Source of the DNA: JBBIIC01 sp037446725
Lineage (GTDB): Bacteria; Actinomycetota; Coriobacteriia; Anaerosomatales; SLCP01
Reading direction: 5' to 3'
Assembly (NCBI GenBank): GCA_037446725.1
Contig: JBBIIC010000018.1
Location: 1-50,135 of the forward strand
Length of the DNA: 50,135 nucleotides
Part shown: piece after piece, positions 14,698-22,645 of the stretch
Layout: each line of letters starts with the position of its first letter
Numbering within the stretch: the stretch's first letter is position 1
Made by a program: the position numbers and the translations under genes
The notes under the pieces: generated by a model
Told to the model about the DNA's origin: nothing
The model's input: the letters and a program-made list of their open reading frames with translations, nothing else
The model's database searches: none

Positions 14698-15594
14698 GTG
14701 AGTGACGCAGTCAAGGAGACCGGGACGCTACGGGTCAAGACCGGCCTGGCCGAGATGCTCAAGGGCGGCGTCATCATGGACGTTGTCAACGCCGAGCAGG
14801 CCAGGATCGCCGAGGATGCGGGCGCTGTCGCAGTCATGGCCCTCGAGCGCGTGCCGGCAGACATCCGTGCCGCCGGAGGAGTGGCCCGGATGGCCGATCC
14901 TACGATCGTGGACGAGATCGTAGAAGCCGTCACCATCCCCGTGATGGCCAAGTGCCGCATCGGCCACTTCGTCGAGGCCCAGGTGCTGCAGAGCCTCGGC
15001 GTCGACTACATCGACGAGTCCGAGGTCCTGACGCCTGCTGACGAGCAGTTCCACGTCAACAAATGGGACTTCACCGTGCCGTTCGTTTGTGGCGCGCGCG
15101 ATCTGGGTGAAGCGCTGCGCCGTATCGCCGAGGGCGCCGCGATGGTCCGTACCAAGGGCGAGCCGGGGACCGGCAACGTGGTGGAAGCGGTTCGCCACAT
15201 GCGGACGATGACCGACGGCATCGCGTGGGTCGCAGGGCTCAGGGCCGAGCAGCTCTTCGATGCCGCCAAGCAGCTGGGCGCGCCGTACGAGCTGGTGCGC
15301 TGGGTGGCCGAGAACGGCAAGCTTCCGGTGGTCAACTTCTCGGCTGGCGGCATCGCTACGCCGACCGACGCGGCGCTCATGATGCAGCTCGGCTGCGACG
15401 GCGTGTTCGTCGGCAGCGGCATCTTCAAGAGCGGTGACCCGGCGAAGCGCGCCCGCGCCATCGTCGAGGCGACGACGCACTTCGAGGACGCCGACATCAT
15501 TGGCAGGGTCTCGCGTGACCTCGGCGAGCCGATGGTGGGCATCAACATCTCCGGTATTCCCGATGCCGAGCGGATGCAGGAACGGGGCTGGTAA
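14698..15594 (+). CDS. pdxS: Pyridoxal 5'-phosphate synthase subunit PdxS
   Basis: A 298-residue TIM-barrel synthase that makes PLP from ribose 5-phosphate, glyceraldehyde 3-phosphate and ammonia. The GTG start lies 8 bases after AAGGAG. Diagnostic segments are GLAEMLKGGVIMDVVNAEQA, VMAKCRIGHFVEAQ with the Schiff-base lysine, VDYIDESEVLTPAD and MVRTKGEPGTGNVVEAV with the second catalytic lysine. The C-terminal FVGSGIFKSGDP phosphate loop is complete. The glutaminase PdxT begins 1 base after its stop; together they form the 12+12 PdxST complex of the DXP-independent B6 pathway. Confidence 0.98.
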   Translation: MSDAVKETGTLRVKTGLAEMLKGGVIMDVVNAEQARIAEDAGAVAVMALERVPADIRAAGGVARMADPTIVDEIVEAVTIPVMAKCRIGHFVEAQVLQSLGVDYIDESEVLTPADEQFHVNKWDFTVPFVCGARDLGEALRRIAEGAAMVRTKGEPGTGNVVEAVRHMRTMTDGIAWVAGLRAEQLFDAAKQLGAPYELVRWVAENGKLPVVNFSAGGIATPTDAALMMQLGCDGVFVGSGIFKSGDPAKRARAIVEATTHFEDADIIGRVSRDLGEPMVGINISGIPDAERMQERGW

Positions 15595-15595
15595 C

Positions 15596-16177
15596 GTGCG
15601 GATCGGCGTGCTCGCTCTGCAAGGAGCGTTTCGCGAGCACATCATGGACCTCGAGTCGCTCGGCGTTGAGGCAACGGCGGTCCGGCTTCCGTCGCAGCTC
15701 GCCGAACTCAACGGGCTCGTGATCCCCGGCGGCGAGTCGACCGCCATCGCGAAGCTCATGGTGACGTACGGCTTCTACGAGCCGATTCGCCAGCACCACA
15801 ATGCGGGGCTTGCCGTGTGGGGAACGTGTGCGGGCGCGATCCTGATAGCGACCGAGATCCTCGACGCGGTGCCGGGTCAGGAGAGTCTCGGGCTGATGGA
15901 CATCACGGTGCGCCGTAATGCATTCGGCCGCCAGATCGATTCGTTCGAGGCTGATCTCGACTTCGCACATCTGGCCGGCGGACCCTTCCGGGGCGTGTTC
16001 ATCCGCGCTCCGTGGATCGAATCGCTCGGTGAGGGTGTCGAGCCGCTCGCGCGTCACGAGGGCAAGGTGGTGGCTGCGCGCCAGGGGAGTCTCATGGCGA
16101 CCGCGTTCCATCCGGAGCTGACAGGTGATCCGCGGGTGCACCGCTACTTCGTGGAACACGTCGTCGGCAGCGCCTGA
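15596..16177 (+). CDS. pdxT: Pyridoxal 5'-phosphate synthase glutaminase subunit PdxT
   Basis: A 193-residue class I glutaminase that supplies ammonia to PdxS. It opens with GVLALQGAFREH, has the GGESTAI oxyanion strip, the nucleophile in WGTCAGAIL, and the FHPELTGD segment with the catalytic His and Glu. GTG start at 15596 directly after the pdxS TAA, which implies translational coupling. Full length for the family. Confidence 0.97.
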   Translation: MRIGVLALQGAFREHIMDLESLGVEATAVRLPSQLAELNGLVIPGGESTAIAKLMVTYGFYEPIRQHHNAGLAVWGTCAGAILIATEILDAVPGQESLGLMDITVRRNAFGRQIDSFEADLDFAHLAGGPFRGVFIRAPWIESLGEGVEPLARHEGKVVAARQGSLMATAFHPELTGDPRVHRYFVEHVVGSA

Positions 16178-16289
16178 CGCCGCGGAGGCGTGGGTGCTGC
16201 TCCGCACGCCATGAGGCGCGTGGTATCCTAGCGCGCGCAAGCCGCCGGTACGGATCGTGTCGACGAGACGAGCGGAGAGGAGCGCCCGC

Positions 16290-17045
16290 ATGTCCGGTCA
16301 CTCGAAGTGGGCGACGACCAAGCATCGCAAGGCCGCGCAGGACAAGAAGCGCTCGGCGCTGTTCAGCAAGTTGTCCCGGATGATCACGGTCGCAGCCAAG
16401 ACCGGCGGCGACCCGAACCCCGAGAACAATGCCTCGCTAGCCGCGGCGATCGCTAAGGCGAAGAGCTACTCGCTTCCCAAGGACAAGATCGAGACCGCGA
16501 TCGCCAAAGCGTTCGGTTCGGGGGACTCCGAGGCATTCGAGGAGGTCGTCTACGAGGGCTACGGGCCCGCAGGGGTCGCGATCTACCTCGAGGCGCTCAC
16601 CGACAACCGCAACCGGACGGCGGCCGACGTGCGCAGCGCGTTCGCGCGCGCGGGAGGGAATCTCGGCGCGACGGGTTCGGTGGCGTTCCAGTTCGAGCGC
16701 AAGGGGCAGATCACACTCGAGGTCCGGGAGGCTCCCGACGAGGAGGAGCTGATGTTGCTCGTCGCGGACGCCGGGGGCGAGGATCTCGAGGGCACGCACG
16801 AAGAATGGGTGGTGACGACTGCCCCGGCCGAGGTCATGCAGGTCAAGACCGGGCTCGAGGATGCAGGACTCCCGGTCAAGGGCGCCGAGCTCGTGATGGA
16901 GCCTGTCAACGAGACGGTCGTCAGTCCTGCAGACGCGGCCAAGGTGCTGCGCCTGATCGACCAGCTCGAGGAGTACGACGACATCCAGAGCGTCTACCAC
17001 ACGATGGCGTTCACCGACGAGATCGCTGCCTCGCTGGCCGAGTGA
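16290..17045 (+). CDS. yebC: YebC/PmpR family protein
   Basis: A 251-residue protein opening with MSGHSKWATTKHRKAAQDKK, the invariant start of the YebC family, followed by KLSRMITVAAKTGGDPNPE, SLPKDKIETAIAKA, YGPAGVAIYLEALTDNRNRT and a C-terminal DVQSVYH-type segment. Members are annotated as transcriptional regulators; several act at ribosomes on difficult proline-rich stretches. A TATCCT -10 lies at 16224-16229. Its place directly upstream of ruvCAB is a widely conserved gene order, though ruvC here also has its own LexA-controlled promoter. Confidence 0.96.
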   Translation: MSGHSKWATTKHRKAAQDKKRSALFSKLSRMITVAAKTGGDPNPENNASLAAAIAKAKSYSLPKDKIETAIAKAFGSGDSEAFEEVVYEGYGPAGVAIYLEALTDNRNRTAADVRSAFARAGGNLGATGSVAFQFERKGQITLEVREAPDEEELMLLVADAGGEDLEGTHEEWVVTTAPAEVMQVKTGLEDAGLPVKGAELVMEPVNETVVSPADAAKVLRLIDQLEEYDDIQSVYHTMAFTDEIAASLAE

Positions 17046-17065
17046 GCCGCGCTACGGGGTGTTCG

Positions 17066-17094
17066 TTGCACCTGCGCGTGCGTATCGCTATCCT
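17066..17094 (+). promoter_or_regulatory. ruvCAB promoter
   Basis: TTGCAC (17066-17071) and TATCCT (17089-17094) with a 17-base spacer. The transcript should begin at about 17101, in the centre of the LexA box that immediately follows the -10. Confidence 0.6.
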
Positions 17095-17106
17095 GAACAT
17101 ATGTTC
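17095..17106. promoter_or_regulatory. LexA (SOS) box at ruvCAB
   Basis: GAACATATGTTC is a perfect 12-bp palindrome and matches the Gram-positive LexA box core GAAC-N4-GTTC, with a G following as in CGAACN4GTTCG on one side. It abuts the -10 and covers the predicted start point, so LexA bound here would block transcription. It lies 27 bases upstream of ruvC. Confidence 0.8.
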
Positions 17107-17132
17107 GATTCGGCAGGGGCGGGGGTAGTGCG

Positions 17133-17633
17133 GTGATCATCCTCGGCATCGACCCGGGGCTCGCCAATACGGGCTGGGGCGTCGTCGAGCAAGCGGGTTC
17201 GCGCTTCCGCTGCCTTGCCTACGGCTGCATCACGACGCAGGCAGACGATCCGTTGCCCGAGCGCCTCGCCGCCATCCACCAACAACTGATCGCGGTCATC
17301 GGACGCTACGCGCCACAGGCGTGTGCGGTCGAGAGCGTCTACTTCGGCACGAACGCGAAGACCGCGTTCGCCACCGGGCAGGCGAGAGGGGTCGCAGTCC
17401 TCGCGACGGCCGACGCGGGCCTCGCGCTCGGGGAGTACGGCCCGGGCGAGATCAAGATGGCAGTGGTCGGCAGCGGATCGGCCGACAAGGGCCAGGTGCA
17501 GTACATGGTCCGCACGATCCTCGGGCTCGACCGCGAGCCGTCGCCCGACCATGCCGCGGACGCGCTCGCTGCGGCGATCTGCCATGCACACTCGCGTCCG
17601 GTGCCCGCGACGTCCGGAGGGTCGCAGGCGTGA
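17133..17633 (+). CDS. ruvC: Crossover junction endodeoxyribonuclease RuvC
   Basis: A 166-residue Holliday-junction resolvase, slightly short for the family but complete. It opens IILGIDPGLANTGWG with the first catalytic Asp (D7), has the VESVYFGTNAKTAFATGQARG segment with the catalytic Glu, and DHAADALAAAICH with the last acidic residues. The GTG start has only a G-rich ribosome site (GGCGGGGG). The stop overlaps the ruvA start (GTGA). SOS control is indicated by the LexA box upstream. Confidence 0.97.
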   Translation: MIILGIDPGLANTGWGVVEQAGSRFRCLAYGCITTQADDPLPERLAAIHQQLIAVIGRYAPQACAVESVYFGTNAKTAFATGQARGVAVLATADAGLALGEYGPGEIKMAVVGSGSADKGQVQYMVRTILGLDREPSPDHAADALAAAICHAHSRPVPATSGGSQA

Positions 17634-18217
17634 TCGAGCATCTCACCGGCCGCATCGCATCAAAGGAACTCACGCACTGCGTGATCGAGGTTGGCGGCGT
17701 GGGTTTCCGGCTCGCGATGTCGACCGGTTCGCTCGCGGCGCTGCCGCACGAAGGCGACACGGTCACCGTCCATACGCATCTGCACGTCCGCGAGGACGAA
17801 TTGTCGCTTTTCGGGTTCGAGTCCGCTGCGGAGAAGTCGTTGTTCGAGCGGCTCATCACGGTCAGTGGAGTCGGACCCAAGGTGGCGCTCGCCGCGCTGT
17901 CCTCGTATGAGCCGGACGTGCTCGCCGACGCGATATGCCGCGAAGACGTCGCGGTCGTCTCGAGCATCCCGGGGATCGGAGCCAAGACCGCCCAGCGCAT
18001 CATCCTCGAGCTGAAAGACAAGCTCGGCGCATCCGCCGCACCCGGTAGCCGCGCGCCTGCGCCGGGCGGGGCGGTCGGCGAGGCCCGTGAGGCGCTGCTC
18101 GGTATGGGCTTCTCGGCCGCAGAGGTCGCGTCCGCGCTCAAGGGCGCCCCGTCCGACGCCGCCTCACCGACGCTGATCAAGGACGCGCTCAGGCGCCTGG
18201 GTGGGGGCGTGAGGTGA
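17630..18217 (+). CDS. ruvA: Holliday junction branch-migration protein RuvA
   Basis: A 195-residue protein with the three RuvA domains: the OB-fold (VIEHLTGRI...FGFESAAEKSLFERLI), two helix-hairpin-helix motifs (VSGVGPKVALAAL and IPGIGAKTAQRIILELKDKL), and the C-terminal UBA-like domain (EAREALLGMGFSAAEVASAL) that contacts RuvB. The GTG start overlaps the ruvC stop by 4 bases and its own stop overlaps the ruvB start by 4, so all three are coupled. Confidence 0.97.
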   Translation: MIEHLTGRIASKELTHCVIEVGGVGFRLAMSTGSLAALPHEGDTVTVHTHLHVREDELSLFGFESAAEKSLFERLITVSGVGPKVALAALSSYEPDVLADAICREDVAVVSSIPGIGAKTAQRIILELKDKLGASAAPGSRAPAPGGAVGEAREALLGMGFSAAEVASALKGAPSDAASPTLIKDALRRLGGGVR

Positions 18218-19284
18218 GCACGGTGTGGGAGAACACCGACGCACCCTGGCCCGAGGAGCCCGAGCGCCTCGTCAGCGCCGAGCACACCGAGGACGACCTG
18301 GAGATCGACCGCTCGTTGCGTCCACGGCGGCTCGACGAGTACCTCGGTCAGCAGCGTGTCAAAGACAACCTCGGTGTGCTGATAGACGCGGCGCGCGGTC
18401 GCGATGAGCCGCTCGACCATATCCTGCTCTCGGGGCCGCCCGGCCTCGGCAAGACGACGCTCGCCTCGGTGATCGCCGCGGAACTCGGCGTGCGCATCAG
18501 AACGACAAGCGGACCGGCCATCGAGCGCGCGGGGGACCTCGCGGCCATCCTCACGAACCTCGAGGAACGCGACGTCTTGTTCATCGACGAGATACACCGC
18601 CTGAACCGTGCCGTCGAGGAGGTCCTCTACCCTGCGATGGAGGACTTCTCGCTCGACATCGTCATCGGGAAGGGCCCTGCCGCGCGCAGCCTTCGGCTCG
18701 ATCTGCCGCACTTCACCCTGGTAGGAGCGACCACGCGCACCGGCCTGCTGACCGGGCCGCTTCGCGACCGGTTCGGAATGGCATTCCGGCTCGACTACTA
18801 CACACCCGAGGAGTTGGCCGCGATCGTCAAGCGCTCGGCCGACATCCTCGGCGTTGCCATAGACGAGGAGGGTGCGGCCGAGATCGCGCGGCGCTCCCGC
18901 GGGACACCCCGCCTGGCGAACCGCCTACTGAAGCGGGTGCGCGACTACGCCCAGGTGAAGCACGAGGGGAGCGTGGACGAGGACATCGCCGCCGAGGCCC
19001 TGGCGTTCTTCGAGGTCGACCACATCGGCCTCGATAAGATGGACCTCGCCATCCTCGAAACACTCGTCCAGAAGTTCAGCGGCCGCCCGGTTGGCCTCAA
19101 CACCCTGGCTGCAGCCGTGGGCGAGGAGGCGGACACGCTGGAGGACGTCTACGAGCCCTACCTGCTGCAGCTCGGCTTCCTCACACGCACGCCGAAGGGC
19201 CGGCAGGCCACGCCACGCGCGTACGAGCATCTCGGCCTGGCGGCGCCGTCAAGCGTCCAGCCGGGTCAGGGCGGGCTGTTCTGA
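18214..19284 (+). CDS. ruvB: Holliday junction branch-migration ATPase RuvB
   Basis: A 356-residue AAA+ motor. Walker A is GPPGLGKTTLA, Walker B is LFIDEIHRLNRAVEEVLYPAMED, sensor 1 LVGATTRTGLLTGPLRDRFG, and arginine-rich RGTPRLANRLLKRVRDYAQ follows. The C-terminal winged helix (DLAILETLVQKFSGRPVGLN and TPRGR-like end) is complete. With RuvA it moves Holliday junctions for RuvC to cut. Confidence 0.98.
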   Translation: MSTVWENTDAPWPEEPERLVSAEHTEDDLEIDRSLRPRRLDEYLGQQRVKDNLGVLIDAARGRDEPLDHILLSGPPGLGKTTLASVIAAELGVRIRTTSGPAIERAGDLAAILTNLEERDVLFIDEIHRLNRAVEEVLYPAMEDFSLDIVIGKGPAARSLRLDLPHFTLVGATTRTGLLTGPLRDRFGMAFRLDYYTPEELAAIVKRSADILGVAIDEEGAAEIARRSRGTPRLANRLLKRVRDYAQVKHEGSVDEDIAAEALAFFEVDHIGLDKMDLAILETLVQKFSGRPVGLNTLAAAVGEEADTLEDVYEPYLLQLGFLTRTPKGRQATPRAYEHLGLAAPSSVQPGQGGLF

Positions 19285-19312
19285 CGCACGATCCGCCGGA
19301 GAGGGAGGCGAA

Positions 19313-19681
19313 ATGAGTGGCTGGATTGACCTCATCGGGACGGGCGAGGTCGGAGACGGCCGGATGGTCGGCGTGAAGGCCGACGGGCACCAGTATCTGG
19401 TCGCCCGGGTGGGTGAGAGGTACTACATCGCCGACGGCCGTTGTCCGCACCTGCACGGCAACCTTGCCAAGGGCACGCTCGAAGGGACGGTCGTGACGTG
19501 CCCGCTCCACCATTCCCAGTTCGATCTCGCGGACGGGTCGGTCGTGCGCTGGACGAACCTGCATGGCGCAGCCCTCACTGTGGCCTCGGCCGTACGCGGC
19601 CCCCGGCCCCTTCCCGTTTACGAGGTCGACGTCGCCGACGGACGCGTGCGGGTCGGGCCCGCGCGTGGTGAGGGCGTCTAG
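19313..19681 (+). CDS. Rieske [2Fe-2S] ferredoxin-like protein
   Basis: A 122-residue soluble Rieske protein. The cluster ligands are C44 and H46 (RCPHLHG) and C63 and H66 (TCPLHHSQFD), as in non-haem dioxygenase ferredoxins. The ATG follows GAGGGAGG by a few bases and lies 28 bases after ruvB. No oxygenase or reductase partner is nearby, so its electron partners are unknown. It converges on a superoxide reductase gene; shared expression is not implied. Confidence 0.9.
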   Translation: MSGWIDLIGTGEVGDGRMVGVKADGHQYLVARVGERYYIADGRCPHLHGNLAKGTLEGTVVTCPLHHSQFDLADGSVVRWTNLHGAALTVASAVRGPRPLPVYEVDVADGRVRVGPARGEGV

Positions 19682-19743
19682 GCCGCACTCGCGTGTGTCG
19701 ATCGCCGGGCGCAGGCCCGTGGGGGCACGAGGGAGCCCCTGTC

Positions 19744-20091
19744 TCAGACCTCGATCTGGGCCGCCCACAGGCCGTGCAGGTTGCAGTACTCGACGGCACG
19801 CAGCGTCGTTCCGGCGTCGACGTCGACCGTGACACAGACGTCCGGGCAGCTGGCCACCGGCACGAAGTCGAAGCGCGCTATCGGGGCATCTCCTGCGTAG
19901 AGCATGATCCACTGGATGTAGTGGTCGGGCTGGTTCGGGTGGGACACCCAGTGGCCGACCTTGATCTTCACGCGCACGGCGTCGCCCTCGCGCTCGGCGG
20001 TGACGTACGGGGTATGCTTGCGCTCGAAGTCGCTCGCGGCCTCCAAGTCGGTGACGTGGTTCATCGGGCCGAGTATCGGTGCGTCGCTCAT
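19744..20091 (-). CDS. Superoxide reductase (neelaredoxin/desulfoferrodoxin family)
   Basis: A 115-residue one-iron superoxide reductase that reduces superoxide to peroxide without producing oxygen. Fe ligands are readable: H26 next to K25 (ERKHTPYV), H51 and H57 (GHWVSHPNQPDHYIQWI), and C103 with H106 (EYCNLHGLW). The N-terminal rubredoxin-like FeCys4 domain of two-iron types is absent. The usual EKH is ERKH, so the gating Glu is shifted by one residue. Its presence indicates an anaerobic or oxygen-sensitive host. Between it and the Rieske gene are two short GC hairpins (about 19707-19738). Confidence 0.93.
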   Translation of the reverse strand: MSDAPILGPMNHVTDLEAASDFERKHTPYVTAEREGDAVRVKIKVGHWVSHPNQPDHYIQWIMLYAGDAPIARFDFVPVASCPDVCVTVDVDAGTTLRAVEYCNLHGLWAAQIEV

Positions 20092-20222
20092 GTCACTGCC
20101 TCCGGTGGTCGGGTATCGGTTCGGACATCGTCCGGTCCTCGGACAGTGTGTGTATACCCGAGGGTGACCCAGGCGCGCGTCGCGCTAGAATCTACGGGAC
20201 CGCACGGAACAGGAGGACGCTC

Positions 20223-20804
20223 GTGAACACAAAGGATACCCTCATCGCTCGCGAGGATTTCGCCCTCGTCGTCATCGACATCCAGGAGCGGCTTGCTGCC
20301 GCGATGGGACGCAGGGATCACGTCGTCCGCACCACCGGCAGGCTGGTCCGTGTGGCTGTCATGCTCGGGGCGCCCATCATCGTCACCCGGCAGTACCCCC
20401 AGGGACTGGGGCCGACCGTGCCCGAGCTGGACGAGCTGTTCATGCGGCTCGAAGGCGAAGGGGCCCGCATCGTCGGTGTCGACAAGACTGCCTTCTGTTG
20501 TGCCATGGAGGCCGACTTCAACGACGCGCTCCGGGCAGCGGGGCGCGCCCAGGTGGTTCTCGCCGGCATGGAGACGCACATCTGCGTGACGCAGACGGCG
20601 CTGGCGCTCGCGCGTGAAGGATACGACGTACACGTCCCTGCCGATGCGTGCTGCTCGCGCGACGCCGCGCTCCACGAGGTCGCTGTCGACCGGATGCGCT
20701 TCGCGGGCGTCACCGTGACGGCGAGCGAATCGGTCATGTACGAGGCGGTCGGGCGCGCGGGGACCGACGAGTTTCGCGAACTGCTCGGCATCGTGAAGGA
20801 GTAG
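20223..20804 (+). CDS. Isochorismatase-like cysteine hydrolase
   Basis: A 193-residue member of the isochorismatase/nicotinamidase fold. The triad is D19 (LVVIDIQER), K88 (VDKTAFCC) and C121 (GMETHICVTQTA), with the cis-peptide next to the nucleophile. The GTG start follows AGGAGG. A TAGAAT -10 lies at 20186-20191. The closest subgroup is the YcaC/hydrolase type rather than nicotinamidase, because the metal-binding His pattern is not visible; the substrate cannot be told. Its stop codon lies in the palindrome before folD. Confidence 0.87.
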   Translation: MNTKDTLIAREDFALVVIDIQERLAAAMGRRDHVVRTTGRLVRVAVMLGAPIIVTRQYPQGLGPTVPELDELFMRLEGEGARIVGVDKTAFCCAMEADFNDALRAAGRAQVVLAGMETHICVTQTALALAREGYDVHVPADACCSRDAALHEVAVDRMRFAGVTVTASESVMYEAVGRAGTDEFRELLGIVKE

Positions 20805-20814
20805 TACACTACTC
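20799..20814. promoter_or_regulatory. Palindrome over a possible folD -10
   Basis: GAGTAGT (20799-20805) and ACTACTC (20808-20814) are exact inverted repeats around AC. The site covers the TAG stop of the preceding gene and a TACACT -10 candidate (20805-20810) for folD. It could be an operator; no family matched. Confidence 0.35.
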
Positions 20815-20846
20815 GCCCGTACCCCAGCGAAAGGAACGGACGGCGT

Positions 20847-21698
20847 ATGGCACGCGTCATGGACGGCAACGAGGTCGCTTCCGTGGTGAAGCAAGAGGTG
20901 AGGGCCGAGGTCGAGCGACTGGCGACGCAAGGCGTGACCCCCGGGCTCGCGGTAGTGCTCGTGGGCGACGACCCGGCTTCGGCGTCGTACGTGAACATGA
21001 AGGAGCGCGATTGCGAGGAGGTGGGCGTGCGCGCGTTCGACCACCGCAGACCCGCCGACATGACACAAGACGAGCTCAACGCCATCATCGACGCGGCGAA
21101 TGCGGACCCCGAGGTCCATGGGATCCTCGTCCAGATGCCGCTGCCGGACCACCTCGACCCCGAGCAGGCGATCGCACGCATCAGTCCCGACAAGGACGTC
21201 GACGGCTTCCACCCCGCGAGCCTCGGCAGGCTCGTGCGAGGCATCGAGGGCCCCCGGGCCTGCACGCCGTGGGGTGTGATGCGGATGCTGCGCCACTACG
21301 GCATCGAGCTGTCCGGAGCCCGTGCTGTCGTGGTCGGCAGGTCGACGATCGTCGGCAAGCCGATGGCTCTGATGCTGCTTGAGGAAAACGCCACCGTGAC
21401 CGTCTGTCACAGCCGGACGCGTGATCTGTCGGTGGTCTGCCGGGAGGCCGATGTCCTGGTAGCCGCTGTCGGTCGACCGAGGATGATCACCGCGGAGTAC
21501 GTCAAGCCCGGAGCGGTCGTCGTGGATGTTGGCATCAATCGGAGCGAGGAGGGCAGGCTCGTTGGAGATGTCGACTTCGACTCGGTCGAACCGCTCGCCT
21601 CGGCCATCACGCCGGTGCCTGGCGGGGTCGGTCCGATGACCAGGGCGATGCTCGTCGCCAATACCGTGGAGGCCGCGGCGAAGGCGGCGGCCCGATGA
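20847..21698 (+). CDS. folD: Bifunctional methylenetetrahydrofolate dehydrogenase/cyclohydrolase
   Basis: A 283-residue FolD that interconverts 5,10-methylene- and 10-formyl-tetrahydrofolate. Motifs are GDDPASASYVNMKERDCEEVG with the catalytic YxxxK, GILVQMPLPDHLD, SPDKDVDGFHP, CTPWGVMRML, and the nucleotide-binding VVVGRSTIVGKPMALML. The closing VDFDSVEPLASAITPVPGGV and GPMTRAML is complete. It feeds one-carbon units to purine and formyl-Met synthesis. The next gene overlaps by 4 bases (ATGA). Confidence 0.97.
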   Translation: MARVMDGNEVASVVKQEVRAEVERLATQGVTPGLAVVLVGDDPASASYVNMKERDCEEVGVRAFDHRRPADMTQDELNAIIDAANADPEVHGILVQMPLPDHLDPEQAIARISPDKDVDGFHPASLGRLVRGIEGPRACTPWGVMRMLRHYGIELSGARAVVVGRSTIVGKPMALMLLEENATVTVCHSRTRDLSVVCREADVLVAAVGRPRMITAEYVKPGAVVVDVGINRSEEGRLVGDVDFDSVEPLASAITPVPGGVGPMTRAMLVANTVEAAAKAAAR

Positions 21699-22435
21699 GG
21701 GCGGTCCGGCGGGTACCGGTCGCGCTGGCTTATGCATTCGCGTTCACGGTAATTGCGTTCGCGCTTGCGTCTCCGGCCGGCGCGCAGCCCGTTTCTCTCG
21801 AAGGCACGCCGCTGGAGGTCCAGATCTGGCCCGGTGGAGAGATGGGCTACACAGTCTTCATCGTGACGGGCCACATCCCGGAGGACGTCGCGCTCCCCGC
21901 GACCGTCAGGCTGCCGGTGTTCGAGGGTGCCGAGGTCGTGTGGTCTGGAGAGATTCTCGGCGGCCCTGTGGCGGACGATCCGGAGCGCGCTGCAACCCGG
22001 GTCGAGGGAACGGGTGGTCCCGCGCTCGAGATTACGGCCGAGGCGACCCGCACGGTCCAGTACGAGGCGATCGGCGCGCCGCTAAGCGTGCTCGACAACC
22101 TGACGACGAGCGTGTTCGAGTGGGTGCAGAGCGTCGAGACCGGAGACGTGACGTTCTCGGTGCGGGTGCCCGCGTCGGCGGGCACGGTCACGATCGATCC
22201 ACTGCCGGTGGGCGACCCGCGAGTCAACCAGGATGGCGAGAAGCTCTACACGCTGCGCCCCGCGGTGCTTGCACCCGGTGACACGTTCACGGTGACCACT
22301 GCATACGGCCCGCAGGGCGCCGGTGGGGGTTCGGGATCGGGTTTCCCGGTGCTGCCGGTGCTGCTCGGCCTTCTTGCCCTCGCCGTCGCGGCACTCGTGA
22401 TCGTGCTCCTCCAAAGCCGGCATGCTGCTGTGTGA
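21695..22435 (+). CDS. Secreted, C-terminally membrane-anchored protein, unknown function
   Basis: A 246-residue protein with a clear signal peptide (hydrophobic core then ASPAGAQP cleavage-like site), a beta-rich Thr/Val-rich exported domain, and a C-terminal hydrophobic helix (VLPVLLGLLALAVAALVIVLL) followed by a few basic residues. A GGGSGSGF linker precedes the anchor. The order signal-domain-anchor is that of a surface or cell-wall-facing protein. It overlaps folD by 4 bases, so it is co-translated with a cytosolic folate enzyme, which says nothing about its role. No family recognised. Confidence 0.8.
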   Translation: MRAVRRVPVALAYAFAFTVIAFALASPAGAQPVSLEGTPLEVQIWPGGEMGYTVFIVTGHIPEDVALPATVRLPVFEGAEVVWSGEILGGPVADDPERAATRVEGTGGPALEITAEATRTVQYEAIGAPLSVLDNLTTSVFEWVQSVETGDVTFSVRVPASAGTVTIDPLPVGDPRVNQDGEKLYTLRPAVLAPGDTFTVTTAYGPQGAGGGSGSGFPVLPVLLGLLALAVAALVIVLLQSRHAAV

Positions 22436-22454
22436 CAGCAGCTCAGGCAGGGTA

Positions 22455-22484
22455 TTGTCGCCTGTTGCGTGATAGGGATAGAAT
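22455..22484 (+). promoter_or_regulatory. Cold-shock gene promoter
   Basis: TTGTCG (22455-22460) and TAGAAT (22479-22484), spacer 18. The transcript would start near 22491 and carry a leader of about 155 bases before the ATG at 22646, the long untranslated leader typical of cspA-type genes. Confidence 0.6.
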
Positions 22485-22645
22485 CGTTGACGGCGGTCCG
22501 TCCGGGCCGCGAAGGACAGCGACAGGTTTGTCAGAGACCACCGGCACCGAGAACCGTTCCACGCTGTGGGGGAGTCACGGGAGGGCGTTCGACGACAGGC
22601 GCGTCGCGCGGTGTGACCCCTCACGGGGCGGAAGGATGAGTTCGC

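Noticed and set aside
20088..21737. 549-codon minus-strand frame opposite the hydrolase and folD
   Set aside because: His/Arg/Asp-rich shadow lacking start signals; both sense genes have intact catalytic motifs.
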